DNA from: Limnomonas spitsbergensis
Lineage: Eukaryota > Chlorophyta > Chlorophyceae > Chlamydomonadales
Direction of reading: 5' to 3'
DNA: 64,000 nt
Assembly (NCBI GenBank): GCA_037349105.1
Contig: JAYJMM010000034.1
Location: 1,178,001-1,242,000, forward strand
In this document: positions 46,568-57,925 of the stretch, piece after piece
Numbering within the stretch: the stretch's first letter is position 1
Layout of the letters: every line of letters begins with the position of its first letter
Made by a program: the position numbers and the translations under genes
The notes under the pieces: generated by a model
What the model saw: the letters and a program-made list of their open reading frames with translations, nothing else
What the model was told of the DNA's origin: nothing
Database searches by the model: none

Positions 46568-48119
46568 TCACTTGTCGCCACCAGTCTTGTACTTCTTTTC
46601 AACCTCGAACTTGCTACCACCAAACTCCTTGGATAACTCGAACTCAAGCTCGAGTTTATGCCCTAGGTGAAAGGGGGAGAGAACACCATATCCATCCCAG
46701 TAGGAAAGGAAGAATAGGGGTACACCATCACAGGTCAAGTAAACTATTCTTACCGTGTTAATAACAAAGTAACTCCACAGAATCTGACAGCACACTTAAT
46801 TAACCGCATTACACCTACGCCAATAGTACAGGCCACCCTGGCAGAGATGGTTTAGCTAAATTTGTCAATCACAGTCCTCCAGTCTTCGTTCCTGGATGCA
46901 ACACACATGGGGACAAGGGCGAATTGCAGTGACAGAACCACTCACCAGACTTCTTCGGCGCTGGCTCTGGCTCTGGCTCTGGCTTGGGGGCAGGCTTGGG
47001 AGCAGGCTTGGGAGCAGGCTTGGGGGCAGGCTCTGGCTCTGGCTCTGGCTCTGGCTTGGGGGCAGGCTTGGGAGCAGGCTTGGGGGCAGGCTTGGGGGCA
47101 GGCTCTGGCTCTGGCTCAGGCTCTGGCTCTGGCTTGGGGGCAGGCTTGGGGGCAGGCTTGGGGGCAGGCTCTGGCTCTGGCTCTGGCTCTGGCTTGGGAT
47201 GCGGCTTGGGGGCAGGCTTGGGGGCAGGCTCTGGCTCTGGCTCAGGTTCTGGCTCTGGCTTGGGATGCGGCTTGGGGGCAGGCTTGGGGGCAGGCTTGGG
47301 GGCAGGCTCTGGCTCTGGCTCTGGCTCCGGCTTGGGAGCTGGCTCGTGATACTTCTTTGCAAGCGCGAGCTTATAATTTAGCAAAGGATAGTCTGTGAAA
47401 GGTGTGAAATAGCTAAATAAGCAAGCATCAGTATCACAAAAGTGTAGAAGGTCCAGCATGGCTGATATCATCCATTTCACTGGGACTTCAAGTGAGTTGA
47501 GAAGGTGTAAGAAATAGTTTATCCAGGCAGATGTGAGAATGCAACAGCAATTATAGCGTGCCGTACGAGCTCTTGCAGGGACAAATGCCCTTACGCCCTG
47601 TGTCAGATGGGCCTCTTCATAAAGGCCAGCATGGCCATGGATTGCACAACCTACATAATTATTGAAGAGGGAAGGCCCCAACATAACCTGCAGCCACTTG
47701 ATGCACTGTAAAAGCAAAGTGGCAGAATTGGGATCATCCAGCCTGAAATGGGTCCTACCACCTGGACATATGTCAGCGTACGTGACCAAGCCTAGGGAAA
47801 ATCAGTTTTCATTCAGTCTAAAATGGACGCTGTCTTGGCGGGAATATCCAGCAGAACCCAATTCTCTCTCGGGAACAGGATAGACCTCTCTTTTCATTTG
47901 TATACGTGTACTTATTCGTGCAAAAATCGGTGTTTTAATGTATTGTTCTAGGATCGTATGACGTGTAACGTGCATGTTTCATTCAATCCGCCAAGACACG
48001 CACTATGGACACTTACCGGAATCGGCGTTTGCGTCAGAAGTCGGAACCTGAAGCAGGGCGGCGAGCAGGGCAAAGAGCACGAAGCAGGCGCAGCCATAGG
48101 AAAAGTTCCTCGAGGCCAT
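46568..48119 (-). CDS. Small secreted Pro/Glu/Lys-rich repeat protein (paralog B)
   Basis: Minus-strand exons 48119-48017, 47791-47762 (least certain), 47392-46946 and 46662-46568 (TGA) give 224 aa with every intron in phase 1. The start [20 protein letters not shown] is a signal peptide. Exon 3 begins [18 protein letters not shown], then carries about 130 residues of alternating Pro-Glu, Pro-Lys and Pro-Ala pairs, ending APKKS. The last exon is charged: [20 protein letters not shown] and a Lys/Gly tail. It shares the signal/linker/repeat/tail plan and the DYPLL start of its repeat exon with the gene at 41909-43240, but the repeat is about 2.5 times longer and far more acidic, and the tails are unrelated by eye. 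Function is unknown; secretion is inferred. Confidence 0.7.
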
Positions 48120-49357
48120 CCTGGATGGTTGACCACTCGACCCGCTTACAATAGTTTGGTTAGAGGGAAATAACACAAATCGGTCGATGAACCTTGATCT
48201 CCTGGGAGACCCTAGTGCCTGACTGCCTGTTTGCAAATAAAGCACCCCGGCTGAACGCACAAGCTGAACGCCAGCTAAATAGTGCACGTGGTGACAGAGC
48301 ATGCTATTATTCGATGGAGTGACGGGTAGAGGAATGATAGATTCGTGATATTCGGGGACACTGACGGCTTGTCTTCGGTCCAGATGACCCATCGACCCAG
48401 CCATCAGGACTGTAGACAAGCTGTCAGTCAGATGCGCCGATGGCGTCCAGGGATGGCGTTTCTGTCCCGATGAAGTCAGTCAATGCAAGTAAAACAACTC
48501 ATCTCCCTATGGAAGGTCCTTGTGAGAGGAACAGTGCAAAATGCGTCGGGGCCACATCAGCGCCATTTACGACGGAACAGGACAGCTGCCGGCTAATTAA
48601 GCTATGTATGTGTACACATCTTCCGGTTTATAGACCATCACAATTACCATACAAAAACACTCCTCACATCAGGGTACCCAGTGCATTACAACCGAAAAGA
48701 GTTGCGCGAATCCCAATTAGCCTGGATCCAACCGGTATACATATATATCGCTGCCTAGCTGCACGCCAAGGATCTCAATTCTCACATGAAACGATTGGGG
48801 GTAGGGGGTAACTTGCCCTCAGGAAACGAGGGTGGCGTGGCTGGGATACAGAGATAAGGTCCAGGTGACCGTGCATGAGGAGGCTGGCTACCTGATGGTA
48901 GAAATCACGTGAAATGGACACAGGTGCTAGACAGCGGGCAGTTTCTGCCACTTCGGAACAGCGCTGCCATACTTTTCCAGGGCAGATGTTCCAGAGGCTC
49001 CAATATAATGGCGATTTCGTGGTTTTTGAGTGCACACCAATACATTTTCCCGACGAGCTTTCATGTCGGACGCCAGCTATTTCCTTTCATAGCAATTAAA
49101 ATAGAACGGCTATCCGATACGTCAAAACAAGAGATTTGTAACTCTTTGATCGGTGTTCCCAAAGAAGAAAAGGCTACATCCATTCTTCCCTGGTCCATCC
49201 TGATCCATGCCAACAATTCAACGGAAGTCATAGAAAGTCAAACACATCCCCTGATCATGATTTGATATTTCAAATCATTCATCCCGGCGCATATGTTGCT
49301 GCTGAACCGAGGTCTAAATCATTATCCAGATCACAGCTAAAAAGCCGAGGACGATGC
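48120..49357. other. Intergenic region between secreted-protein gene B and FNR
   Basis: Contains the upstream region of gene B and the 3' flank of FNR. No coding or repeat feature supported. Confidence 0.5.
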
Positions 49358-51496
49358 TTAGTAGACCTGCGACAAAGCAACAACAGCATGCTTGTCAGTG
49401 TGGTCTTGGCAGGTTACGCAGAAAACGTCTTTGAGCAGCTGCTTGTTACTGGGGCACAGAATGGATAGACCCTGCACCAGTTATGTTGGTCATACATCAG
49501 AAGACATGACACAACTTTGCTCACCTCCACGTGCCAGCGGTTCTCGTGCTTGAGCTTCTCCACAAACTCCTCGTAGTTGATCTTTTTCTCCCCGCACACG
49601 CGCTCAAGCATCTCATTGATGCCGGGCATCATGCCCTTGAGCCCGCAGAAGTACATGTGCCCACCGTTGTTGTTCAGCAGGTCAAACACCTCATCAGCAT
49701 ACTCCTCAATCTTGTCCTGGATGTACATCTTGCCTCCCTTGCGGTTGCTCTGCTCGCGGGACAGCGCATAGTCCAGGCGGAAGTTCTCGGGGTGGGTAGC
49801 AGCGATGGCTGACAGCTCATCGTCGTACAGCTTGGCGTCGCTGTTGGCCACACCCATGAAAAGCCAGAACAGGCCAGTGAACTTGTACTGGGGCACGTCC
49901 TCGAAAAAGAGTCGGCGCCAGAAGGAACGGAAGGGAGCAATGCCAGTTCCAGTAGCAACCATGATCACGGGGGTGCTAGGCTTGGTGGGCAGCAGAAGCA
50001 CCTTTCCAGCGGGGCCTGGGCAGCAGCAGGAGTGAACTTTGTGAGCCTTTAGATCTTCTTATGACCAGAATGTTGATATCAAAAAAAATCAATAATTGGT
50101 GAGCCTTGCATCCTTTCAACAGTGACACTTCCGCGTGTCTTATTGGAAATTGTGTGCTCCCACCAAACAACTAATCAGCAATGCAGGCGCGGCTTCTTAC
50201 CAGTCATCATGATCTCCATACCGGGCGTGGCGTCGCACAGCAGGTTGGAGCACAGACCCTTCTGCTCAAGGGAAACATCGCAGGTGACATGATCAGAATG
50301 GGGCAGGTAGGCAAGCGGCTGGAAGGTAAGCGGTTTCAATTCGCATGGTGGAACATAATGCACCCTGCTCGATCGAAAATGTAATCATTCCAGTGGGTCA
50401 GCAGGCAGGGATGCTCTGTTAAGGTGCCTTGTCCATGCCATGCGCGCGGACCTTGGCGGGGTCCTCTGCGCCAGTCTCGGGGTCGTTGTACAGGGCACGG
50501 CGGACGCACAGGGAGGTGGTCATGCCGTCAAAAGTATCTCCGTATCGGCTTGATGCAATGGAGTACAGGCGGGTTCCGTGAGGGACCTCCTTGCCCTTGC
50601 TGTTAATCTTGGTGCCCTGTTAATTCAAGTGTTGGTGTTAGAATACTCAGCATGAAAAATGGATTCCCTCCCCCCCTCCCACCCCCGTAGGACAAAAGAA
50701 ATTTCCTTAGGTGCCCTCATGGCAAGAGTGGGTGTCAGAATTTGCTGGCACTGCTGTAGCCATGCAAAACCTATTCATTCCTGCTTACCGGGGGGATGAC
50801 ACCGTAGGATTGGCTGCAGGTGTGAGAACAGGAGGGAGCTTCAGTAGGTTCCAGGACTAGGCCATATAAGGCCATGTAAACTTCAAACTCATGAGGAGCG
50901 AAAAAGGCAAAAGACAGCGACAAATCGTGGAGACACTTACCCCTCCCAGAAAGGAATCTTGCCCTGCAGAAACAAGCAGGAGTGTGTCAGAGAATGAGCG
51001 CCACCGGTTGGGTTGTGTCGAATCGACCGTAGGTTTCGTGTGGCACTAGGGCCCCTAGGTTCAAACTTCTTAAACTCACATCAGTCTCGATGACGATGTG
51101 CATCGTCTCTCCGGTTGCCTTGGGGCCAACAATCCTCTCGACGGACCTCACCCTAGCCTTGAAGGGGGCCTTGGGGCCGTAGGTGTTCAGAGGCATGTCA
51201 CCCTCCTCAAGCTTCAGAGGCACAGCCTTCTTCACCAATGCGGTGGAGGTAGCCTGTGCCCTGACGCATACGGCAGCGCGCCTAGAGCCAGCAGCACGGC
51301 TGGTCACCTGTGACAAAAGGTTGATGACGATTGAAGAACCTCATCCCCATCACACACATGCACATAATATATTATACTCACGGTCTGGGAAGCGTTCATG
51401 CGCATGGTCTGCGAGAGGACAGAACGTGCTTAGCAACACCAGCAAGATAAGAAGATCGATAACAGACGCCGAGGTCATTCCTACCTGGGATGCCAT
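49358..51496 (-). CDS. FNR1: Ferredoxin-NADP+ reductase, chloroplast
   Basis: Transfers electrons from photosystem I-reduced ferredoxin to NADP+ at the stromal side of the thylakoid. Minus-strand exons: 51496-51485, 51408-51382, 51307-51080, 50963-50941, 50813-50789, 50616-50452, 50261-50201, 50015-49525, 49366-49358; 1,041 nt, 346 aa. Residues 1 to about 32 are a Ser/Arg/Ala-rich transit peptide. The FAD domain shows [12 protein letters not shown] (the RxYS FAD motif) and [11 protein letters not shown]. The NADP domain shows [55 protein letters not shown] and [12 protein letters not shown]. The protein ends HVEVY, with the terminal Tyr that stacks on FAD. The final exon encodes only Val-Tyr-stop. 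The first exon is 12 nt, and exons 4 and 5 are 23 and 25 nt. Confidence 0.97.
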
Positions 51497-52607
51497 ATTT
51501 AAACAGGGAGGTAAAAGTGAGCACGCCTAGAGCGTTTGCTTATATGAGCTTATCAGCTAGACCCTGTGGCGGTTGAGGTCGTTGTGGATTTTTGACGGCC
51601 AGAGGTTCGTAGCTAGGCAGTGGGTCACCCTCCCGGCCCTCACCTCATGGCGAACGAATAAGCTATAACAATTTCTTTGATCAAGGCCATAGCCATCAGC
51701 TCGCTCATAGAGCCCGGGTCGTTCAGGAACAGTCTGTCCTGTCATGATGCTACAACAATATCACTGCTGCTTCAGTCTTCACAGCATGCCTTTTCAGGAC
51801 TTATCTTTTTTTAGAGGCTTTGTTGAGGGTTAGTCTCTAGTGGAACTCAGGTGTTGGACTTGGTCTTCGTTGCCTTCCCGGCCTCACCTTTTGTTCCTTT
51901 CCCCTCTCTTCTTTTTAGTTCCTTCTGTACTCCCTTCTGAACAGTTGGACGCCCACGCGGCCGAGCTTTGAGCGGGCCCAGAGGTGTAACGTTATTGACA
52001 GCATGCCAGTGCCATGCAAACAGCTGACTTGGTAGCGTGCGAGCATGCAAACAATTAGACGGTCCTAACTATCTTGCATCAATTGGAACAAGGGAGTTTC
52101 TTCCACCATCAGCAGAAGAGCAGAGCATTATCAAACCACCGTATGCCTGTGGCGATCATCAGGGATAGGCAAGAGTGCACCAGGGTGTGCACTAGTCATA
52201 CCAGTATGCCTTGCTACTGCTGCTGCCCAGGACTTCTCCTCTCGATGAGGAGCATCACATGACTACATGAATAAACAACCACTGGCACATCATCAACCTC
52301 TCTTTGGAAGCAAGGCAATTAGGGCCTCGATGACAGTGGATTGATTCCTCGCGATACAATTTCAAGATCATCAGGCCCGTTCAGGGCATTGACAGAGTGC
52401 AGAGCCTAGCACAGGCTTCACAAGTTCATACGTTAAACAGAAATTTGCCACTGCCCAGGTAATTAAGGGCACCAATCCACAAAATGCAAACTTCCTCCGT
52501 AATATACATCTCCTGCGCCCAAGTTTATGGCTCGTTTGCAATCTGTCCGCAACCACACCAAGAAGCGACAAGTATTGTGACAGAGTGATGAGCTCATGCA
52601 GAAGGAT
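51497..52607. other. FNR upstream region with a dispersed repeat family 1 copy
   Basis: The FNR promoter should lie just above 51496. At 51943-52000 is a clear family 1 copy, GTTGGACGCCCACGCGGCCG through GCCCAGAGGTGTAACGTTAT. The rest, up to the L15m stop, shows nothing recognisable. Confidence 0.6.
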
Positions 52608-54567
52608 TTAAACTGTAACCTGATCAAACTTCTGAGCTGCTATCTGCCCAATCAGATCAAACCTCCCATCAAACTTTGGGTGCCAGGAATGAGCTGGTAG
52701 CGGCAGTGGAAGTTTCTTCGACGTGAAAATGCTTGGCTGTGGCAGGTAAGGGCAGCAAGGCAGTGTCATATCAGACAGTTTGACAGAAAGAACGTAATCA
52801 TTTTAACACGTGCTGCAAAGAAAAACTGGTAGGGTGATTTAAAACGAGCTCAGCGGCAAGTGTAGCTAGCAACACTTAGGCAAATTTCAAATATCAATCC
52901 TGTTCTTTCATGTCCGCACTCACATGGAGCAATGCCTTGAGCCCCTCCTCCTCATAGTAGACGCGCGTCACAGAGCCCCCGCCAGCCTCGATGCTGGCCT
53001 TGGTCTCCGGGTCACATGCTGTCACCTGTCAACAATTATGATTCTAAAGGGTCAATACCAACACATTATGCTATACCAGGAGTGGATATAAAATACTCGT
53101 AGGCATTCCAAGATCTCAAACCCTCAACAATTTCAGCCGTTCACAGTCATTTGCTGAGCGCGGCATACCTGGATGTTGATGGGAAAGTGGACGGGCGCCT
53201 GGGCAGGGGCAGGATAAATGTTCTTTTAGTGTGAGGGCATAGAACAAGAAGCAACGTCATGTTACAAAAATATCGGGTGACATCAAGGTGGTGCAAAATC
53301 ATAAGTCACCAGCCTCACCTTGCCGTAAAGGATCACTCCATACTTTATCCGCGAGAGGCATCCCACATCCAGCAGATCCTGAAGGAATCACAGCAGGGAA
53401 ACCAGAACAATTGGTAAGCAAGTGAGTGGCTACCTGTGCCATATAACAAACATGGAATAAATTCATACTGTCAGTACTGGTGCCTGGAAAATATATACTG
53501 TGCAGGCAGATACTACCGTACCGGTAGATATTCCTGTTTATCATACCTTCATGGTGATCACACGGTCAGTTTTCAGTAGCCCCAACTGAATGTACTCAAT
53601 CAGTTTGCTGACACCCAGTTGTGTGTACAAAACTTCGTACCTGTAAACAGAGAAGAGGACAGTGTTGTTCATGCACTTCATGCTGGAAGATACGATACTA
53701 GCGCATAAGGCTAAAGAGCATGGGACATATTAATAGTATAGGGATAAATTGTCCGGGAATGCAGAGAATTCGAGTGAAAGAGGCGTGTTTGTCCTAGCAG
53801 TCTAGATCCCATAGGCGCTGTATGGTATTTTTCTCAGTAATTGTGTGTAATCTGAACTCACGGTGGTCTCTCTCTCGTCACCGGGAACTTCAGGAGACCA
53901 AGCTGACCACCATCATACAAAATATGCGCACCACGACCTGTCAGGTGAATGACAAGGCAGAAGCATCAGTATGATAGCCATGCTGGTTGAGATTCAAACT
54001 AGCCCACGAAGCTATTTATTTACCCATCGTCATGAGACGCTACATGGGCCAATGCCATGTAGTCCATGCAAGTTTACCATGCATGCCAGGCCAACACAGT
54101 TAGAATCATCACTCGAATGAGTACGCAAAACTCACCCCGTGCATTCTGGCCGTTCATGCCTCTGCCACAGTAGTTGCCCCGTTTCCCACTGTTTCCTCGT
54201 CCTACCCGGATGCGCTGCATGGCCGTTGATTGACGGATCACTTTTCCACGGCATGCCAGGCAGAAAAGAAGATCGACAGCTAGATTGAAGCCAGCCTGAC
54301 CTTTTTTGTAGAGTCGGAATTGTCTCTCAAGTTGGTCAGGGTCATAGGTGCTGTGTAGGCTCTTGATCCCCATGCCCCGAGAGTCAGCCCGGGATCACAG
54401 CTCCTCGAAGTATGTACCCCAGAAAAAGGCAGAGCAGTCCCGATACTCATAGAACAGGTACTCCCTATCAAAATCCCACGATTGGACGCCTGTCCTGCCC
54501 GTAAACCGAGACAAGCATCATATAGTGTACATCCCAGTCTAAAAACGAGAGACCTCGATTGCGTCAT
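52608..54567 (-). CDS. MRPL15: Mitochondrial large-subunit ribosomal protein L15 (uL15m)
   Basis: Minus-strand exons: 54567-54301, 54214-54136, 53937-53862, 53640-53547, 53378-53319, 53198-53169, 53025-52924, 52736-52608 (TAA); 278 aa. Exon 1 carries an Arg/Ser-rich, acid-poor N-terminus fitting a mitochondrial presequence, then the L15 opening LTNLRDNSDSTKK. It splices to RIRVGRGNSGKRGNYCGRGM with GQNARG, the uL15 glycine-rich rRNA-binding signature. LYDGGQLGLLKFP corresponds to the next conserved block. The C-terminal core contains IEAGGGSVTRVYYEEEGLKA. A KKLPLP-rich tail ends at QVTV. Organellar rather than cytosolic identity rests on this bacterial-type L15 pattern; the mitochondrial form is preferred over the plastid one because of overall similarity to MRPL15 and the long tail. 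ATG 54567 is the first in-frame ATG in exon 1. Confidence 0.88.
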
Positions 54568-54837
54568 AATAGCAACCACGCAGCATTCGCCGATACCGTG
54601 AATGGACACTTGTGTCTGCTGTCTATCGGGGCGCTGTCGACCACAGGGTTTTGGTGTTTAGGCACATCTGTCGTACCTGCTGACTGACACACAAACGGCA
54701 GAGCTTAAGCAATCAAGCATCTTCGAAGGCATTCAGCGACGTTAAATTTAATAAGCTAATACCCTCATAAGTAGTAGAGGACCGATATCAAGTCCTTGGC
54801 CTTGGACGATTGACATAAGACTTGAGGGTCACGCGCC
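54568..54837. promoter_or_regulatory. Divergent intergenic promoter region MRPL15 / DRC4
   Basis: Only 270 bp separate the two divergent start codons, so both promoters and 5' UTRs must share this stretch. No TATA-like or X-box-like motif was identified with confidence. Confidence 0.5.
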
Positions 54838-57800
54838 ATGGCCCCCAAAAAGAAGGCTGGGGCGAAAAAGGTGCATTTGCCTTTGTAACCAGCCAACATA
54901 CGGTGCTATCCTGACACAATATTGTCATGAATATAAGCAGGACAAGAAGAAGGATGGAGGACCCGCTGGAGACGTTGAGGGAGCTTCCGTCGAGGAGCTC
55001 AACCAGAAAATTGGGACTTTGGAGAAGGAGAAGAACAAGGAGGAGGAGTACCGCAACTACATGCAGCTAGAAAGAGTGCGTCGATAAAATTTCCGCCTCT
55101 ATTCTCTTTCATAACACTATCAGCTGTCTCTCGATGCTGAACTGGATGCACGACTCATTGCGAGCAGGACAAAATCAATGCATTCTGGGAAATCACCAAG
55201 AAAGAGCTCGATGACCGGAAAGCGGAGCTGCGAAACAAGGACCGGGAAATGGAGGAGATGGAGGAGAGGCATCAAGTTGAAATAAAGGCAAGTTTCCACA
55301 TGGATGCACAGTTCTTTTGACTGCCATGTGGGTCACAACGAGATGGACATGCAACACTGCCATGCTAACTAGATTTGCTGGATCCATGCTGTGCCGAAAT
55401 CTTCCTGCCGCATGCCTGCAGGTGTACAAACAAAAAGTGAAGCACTTGCTCTACGAGCACCAGAACAACATCACGACGCTGAAGGCTGACGGAGAGCTGG
55501 CTCTTAAGCTTCAACAAGACGAGTTCCGAGTGAACGAGGGAGGCTTGGGCAAGGATAAGCGGAACCTCAAACAGGAGCTGAAAGAGCAGGTGCGGTACTG
55601 CCGGCCCCCTGCTGCCGGCCATACTGCACTCTCTGCAGAGTGTTGAAGTCCATGTCCCTAAATTAGGAGCGCAAACTGTGCCTAGAGTTGGGCAGGGTAG
55701 GTTCAAAAATAATGCCGTGGAAAATGCCTGAATATTGACATCAATAAATGTCGCATCATACGGCATGCGATAAACATTGAACCCTTATATATTTTCAGCT
55801 TATTTCATAGGGCCATGCCAATGTGTTGTGCTGCCTCATCTCCTCAGGAACTGGCCAATCAAGACACCATCCGGGCACTGAAGTTGGAGCACAGCAAGGA
55901 GATCACCAAGCTGCGCCAAGAGTTTGAGCTCCAAGCCAAGGAGCTGCAGCAGAAGTATGAGGTGGGAAGCAGACTGAAATTTTCTGTTTCATCACAGCAC
56001 ATAGGCATGTCATGATATGTGCACCAACACACGAAATATGCCAAAATATTGGAGAGTCTCCAGGGATTATCAAATTATGGTGGAGACCCATCATGGACAC
56101 TTCTGATGCAGGTTCTGGGCCCAGCTTTTGAACTCACCTCCTAGCTGCTTGTCTCATCAGTATCAAGCTAAGCAGTATCCATGTGCGCGCTTGTCCTGAG
56201 CAGAAAAAGATGAAGATGCTGCGAGACGACCTAGAGCTGCGGCGCAAGCAGGAGATCCACGAGATTGAGGAGCGTAAGAACACGCACATCAACGAGCTGA
56301 TGAAGAAGCACGAGCGCGCCTTTGCTGAGATCAAGAACTATTACAATGACATCACGCACAATAATTTGGACCTGATTAAGACCTTGAAAGAGGACGTGGC
56401 GGAGATGAAGAAGCGCGAGGCGCAGAATGAGAAGCTCATGTACGAGATTGCGCAGGAGAACAAGAGGCTGTCTGAGCCCCTGACCAAGGCCCTCAAGGAG
56501 GTCAGTGAGGACTGGCTCTTGGCAGTGGGAGTATGCTTGTTGGGAGGGTCTCTGGGGGGGGAAAAACCATTAGGGCCATCTTGGGGCACAGCTTGGGTTA
56601 GTTTCCAGTGCAGGCCATTGGGTCCTGGCTGGACAAGCTTGACGTCCTGTGTCCCTTTTTCATCAGGTGGAGCTGCTTCGTCAGCAGCTGGCCAACTACG
56701 AGAAGGATAAGCAGTCTCTGGGTCAGACCAAGGCGCGGCTCCTGAATGCTGAGAAGCAGGTCAAGAACCTTGAGTGGGAGAACGAGGTTCTGCAGCAGCG
56801 CTTCCTCAAAGTCCAGGGAGAGCGGGACGACCTGTATGAGAAGTTTGAGGCGTCAATCTACGAAGTGCAGCAGAAGACAGGTGGGTCCTAGTGAAAAATA
56901 GTAACAACCCTAAATCCTTAACCCTGCACTTGCTGGGTAGACTGCAGCCAGCCTTGTGCCACTTCCCTCACCTACATGGATGTCTAGTAACCGCATGTAT
57001 TACATAAGTGTGCTGAAGGTGCACTTCAGCTTCATCATGGCCTATGGCCGGGGGGGCCTGGTGCTCGGGCCACAAGCCGTAGATCAGTCTAGGTTTGGTC
57101 TTCACGGGCCGAATTGTGGCAGCCACCCCCGAAATGTTGTCTGATGCGCACTTCAGTGAACACTGGCATGCGGCGAAGCGGGAAGAGGTTGGGGCAGGCA
57201 TGACGAACCATGTGGTGCACGCACTGAACTCTAACCAGCTGAAGTGCGCTACACTCTTTTACTCTTATGCCAATCAGACAGACACCTGAAACTTCATAAC
57301 CTACGCAGGCCTCAAGGGTATGCTGCTGGAGCGACGGCTGGAGGCGCTGCACGATCAGCTGGAGATGAAGGAGGCACAGCTTGCTGAGGTCCTGACAGCA
57401 GCCAACCTGGAGCCCTCGACGCTGCATTCCATCAACGCACGTCTGCAGGAGGTGCTGGAGAACAAGAACCAGATCATCAAGGCTTTGCAATACGATGTGG
57501 CCAAGGTGAGCGGCCGGTGTGCGATAAGACGGATAAGACTGCTTGTCACAGGAAACTTGCCAGAAAATGTGGCCATAATGAAGCGCCAGTATGGGATAAC
57601 ACGGATGAGACTGCTTGTCACAGGAAACTTGCCAGAAAATGTGGCCATGATGAAGCGCCGGTATGGGATAACACGGATAAGACTGCTTGTCTCAGGGAAC
57701 TTACCAAAATTGAATCGCTTCTGCTATCGTTCTTTGCGGTATCAGTTGCAGACGTGGTTGCTGATTTGTGTGTATCTTGTCTCGCAGGTGTCTAAGGCAC

Positions 57801-57925
57801 ACAACGATCTCATTCGTGTGTACGAGGCCAAGCTCGGGGAATTCGGAATCCCAGTAGATGAGCTTGGCTTCCGGCCCCTGGTGACAAATACGACAACAGG
57901 GCCCGCTGGGTTGGTTGTGGGTTAA
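54838..57925 (+). CDS. DRC4: Nexin-dynein regulatory complex subunit 4 (DRC4/GAS8, PF2 homolog)
   Basis: Coiled-coil subunit of the N-DRC, the axonemal linker that regulates dynein motility. Exons: 54838-54870, 54941-55075, 55168-55287, 55422-55589, 55848-55961, 56204-56500, 56667-56880, 57309-57505, 57788-57925; 471 aa, close to the usual family length of about 480. The N-terminus is Lys-rich ([11 protein letters not shown]). Nearly the whole protein is heptad-rich coiled coil. GAS8-type motifs include [77 protein letters not shown] segments and [20 protein letters not shown]. Intron 3 starts GCAAGT (GC-AG type). The gene is divergent from MRPL15 across 270 bp. It is strong evidence that the organism builds motile cilia. 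Confidence 0.96.
56998..57130 (-). repeat. Dispersed repeat family 2 copy in DRC4 intron 7
   Basis: Reverse orientation: CTTCAGCTTCATCATGGCCT, GTGCTCGGGCCACAAGCC, TAGGTTTGGTCTTCACGGGC, GTGGCAGCCACCCCC, matching the reverse complement of 34305-34440. Confidence 0.72.
57525..57715. repeat. 72-bp tandem repeat in DRC4 intron 8
   Basis: Three copies of GACTGCTTGTCACAGGAAAC-TTGCCAGAAAATGTGGCC with GTATGGGATAACACGGAT linkers; the third is truncated. This is the only clear tandem array in the compact-gene part of the window. Confidence 0.88.

Noticed and set aside
46862..47398. Plus-strand Leu/Gly-rich frames opposite the Pro/Glu/Lys protein
   Set aside because: Antisense of the coding repeat of secreted-protein gene B, which has signal peptide and spliced flanks supporting the minus strand.
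54240..54373. Alternative L15m start in another frame (ATG 54373, GIKSLHSTYDPDQLERQFRL)
   Set aside because: The frame containing LTNLRDNSDSTKK matches the L15 N-terminus and splices in phase 0 to RIRVGRG at a CAG acceptor; the other frame shows no family similarity.
54568..54609. Upstream extension of L15m to a non-ATG codon at 54609
   Set aside because: It would begin with GTG; the first in-frame ATG is 54567.
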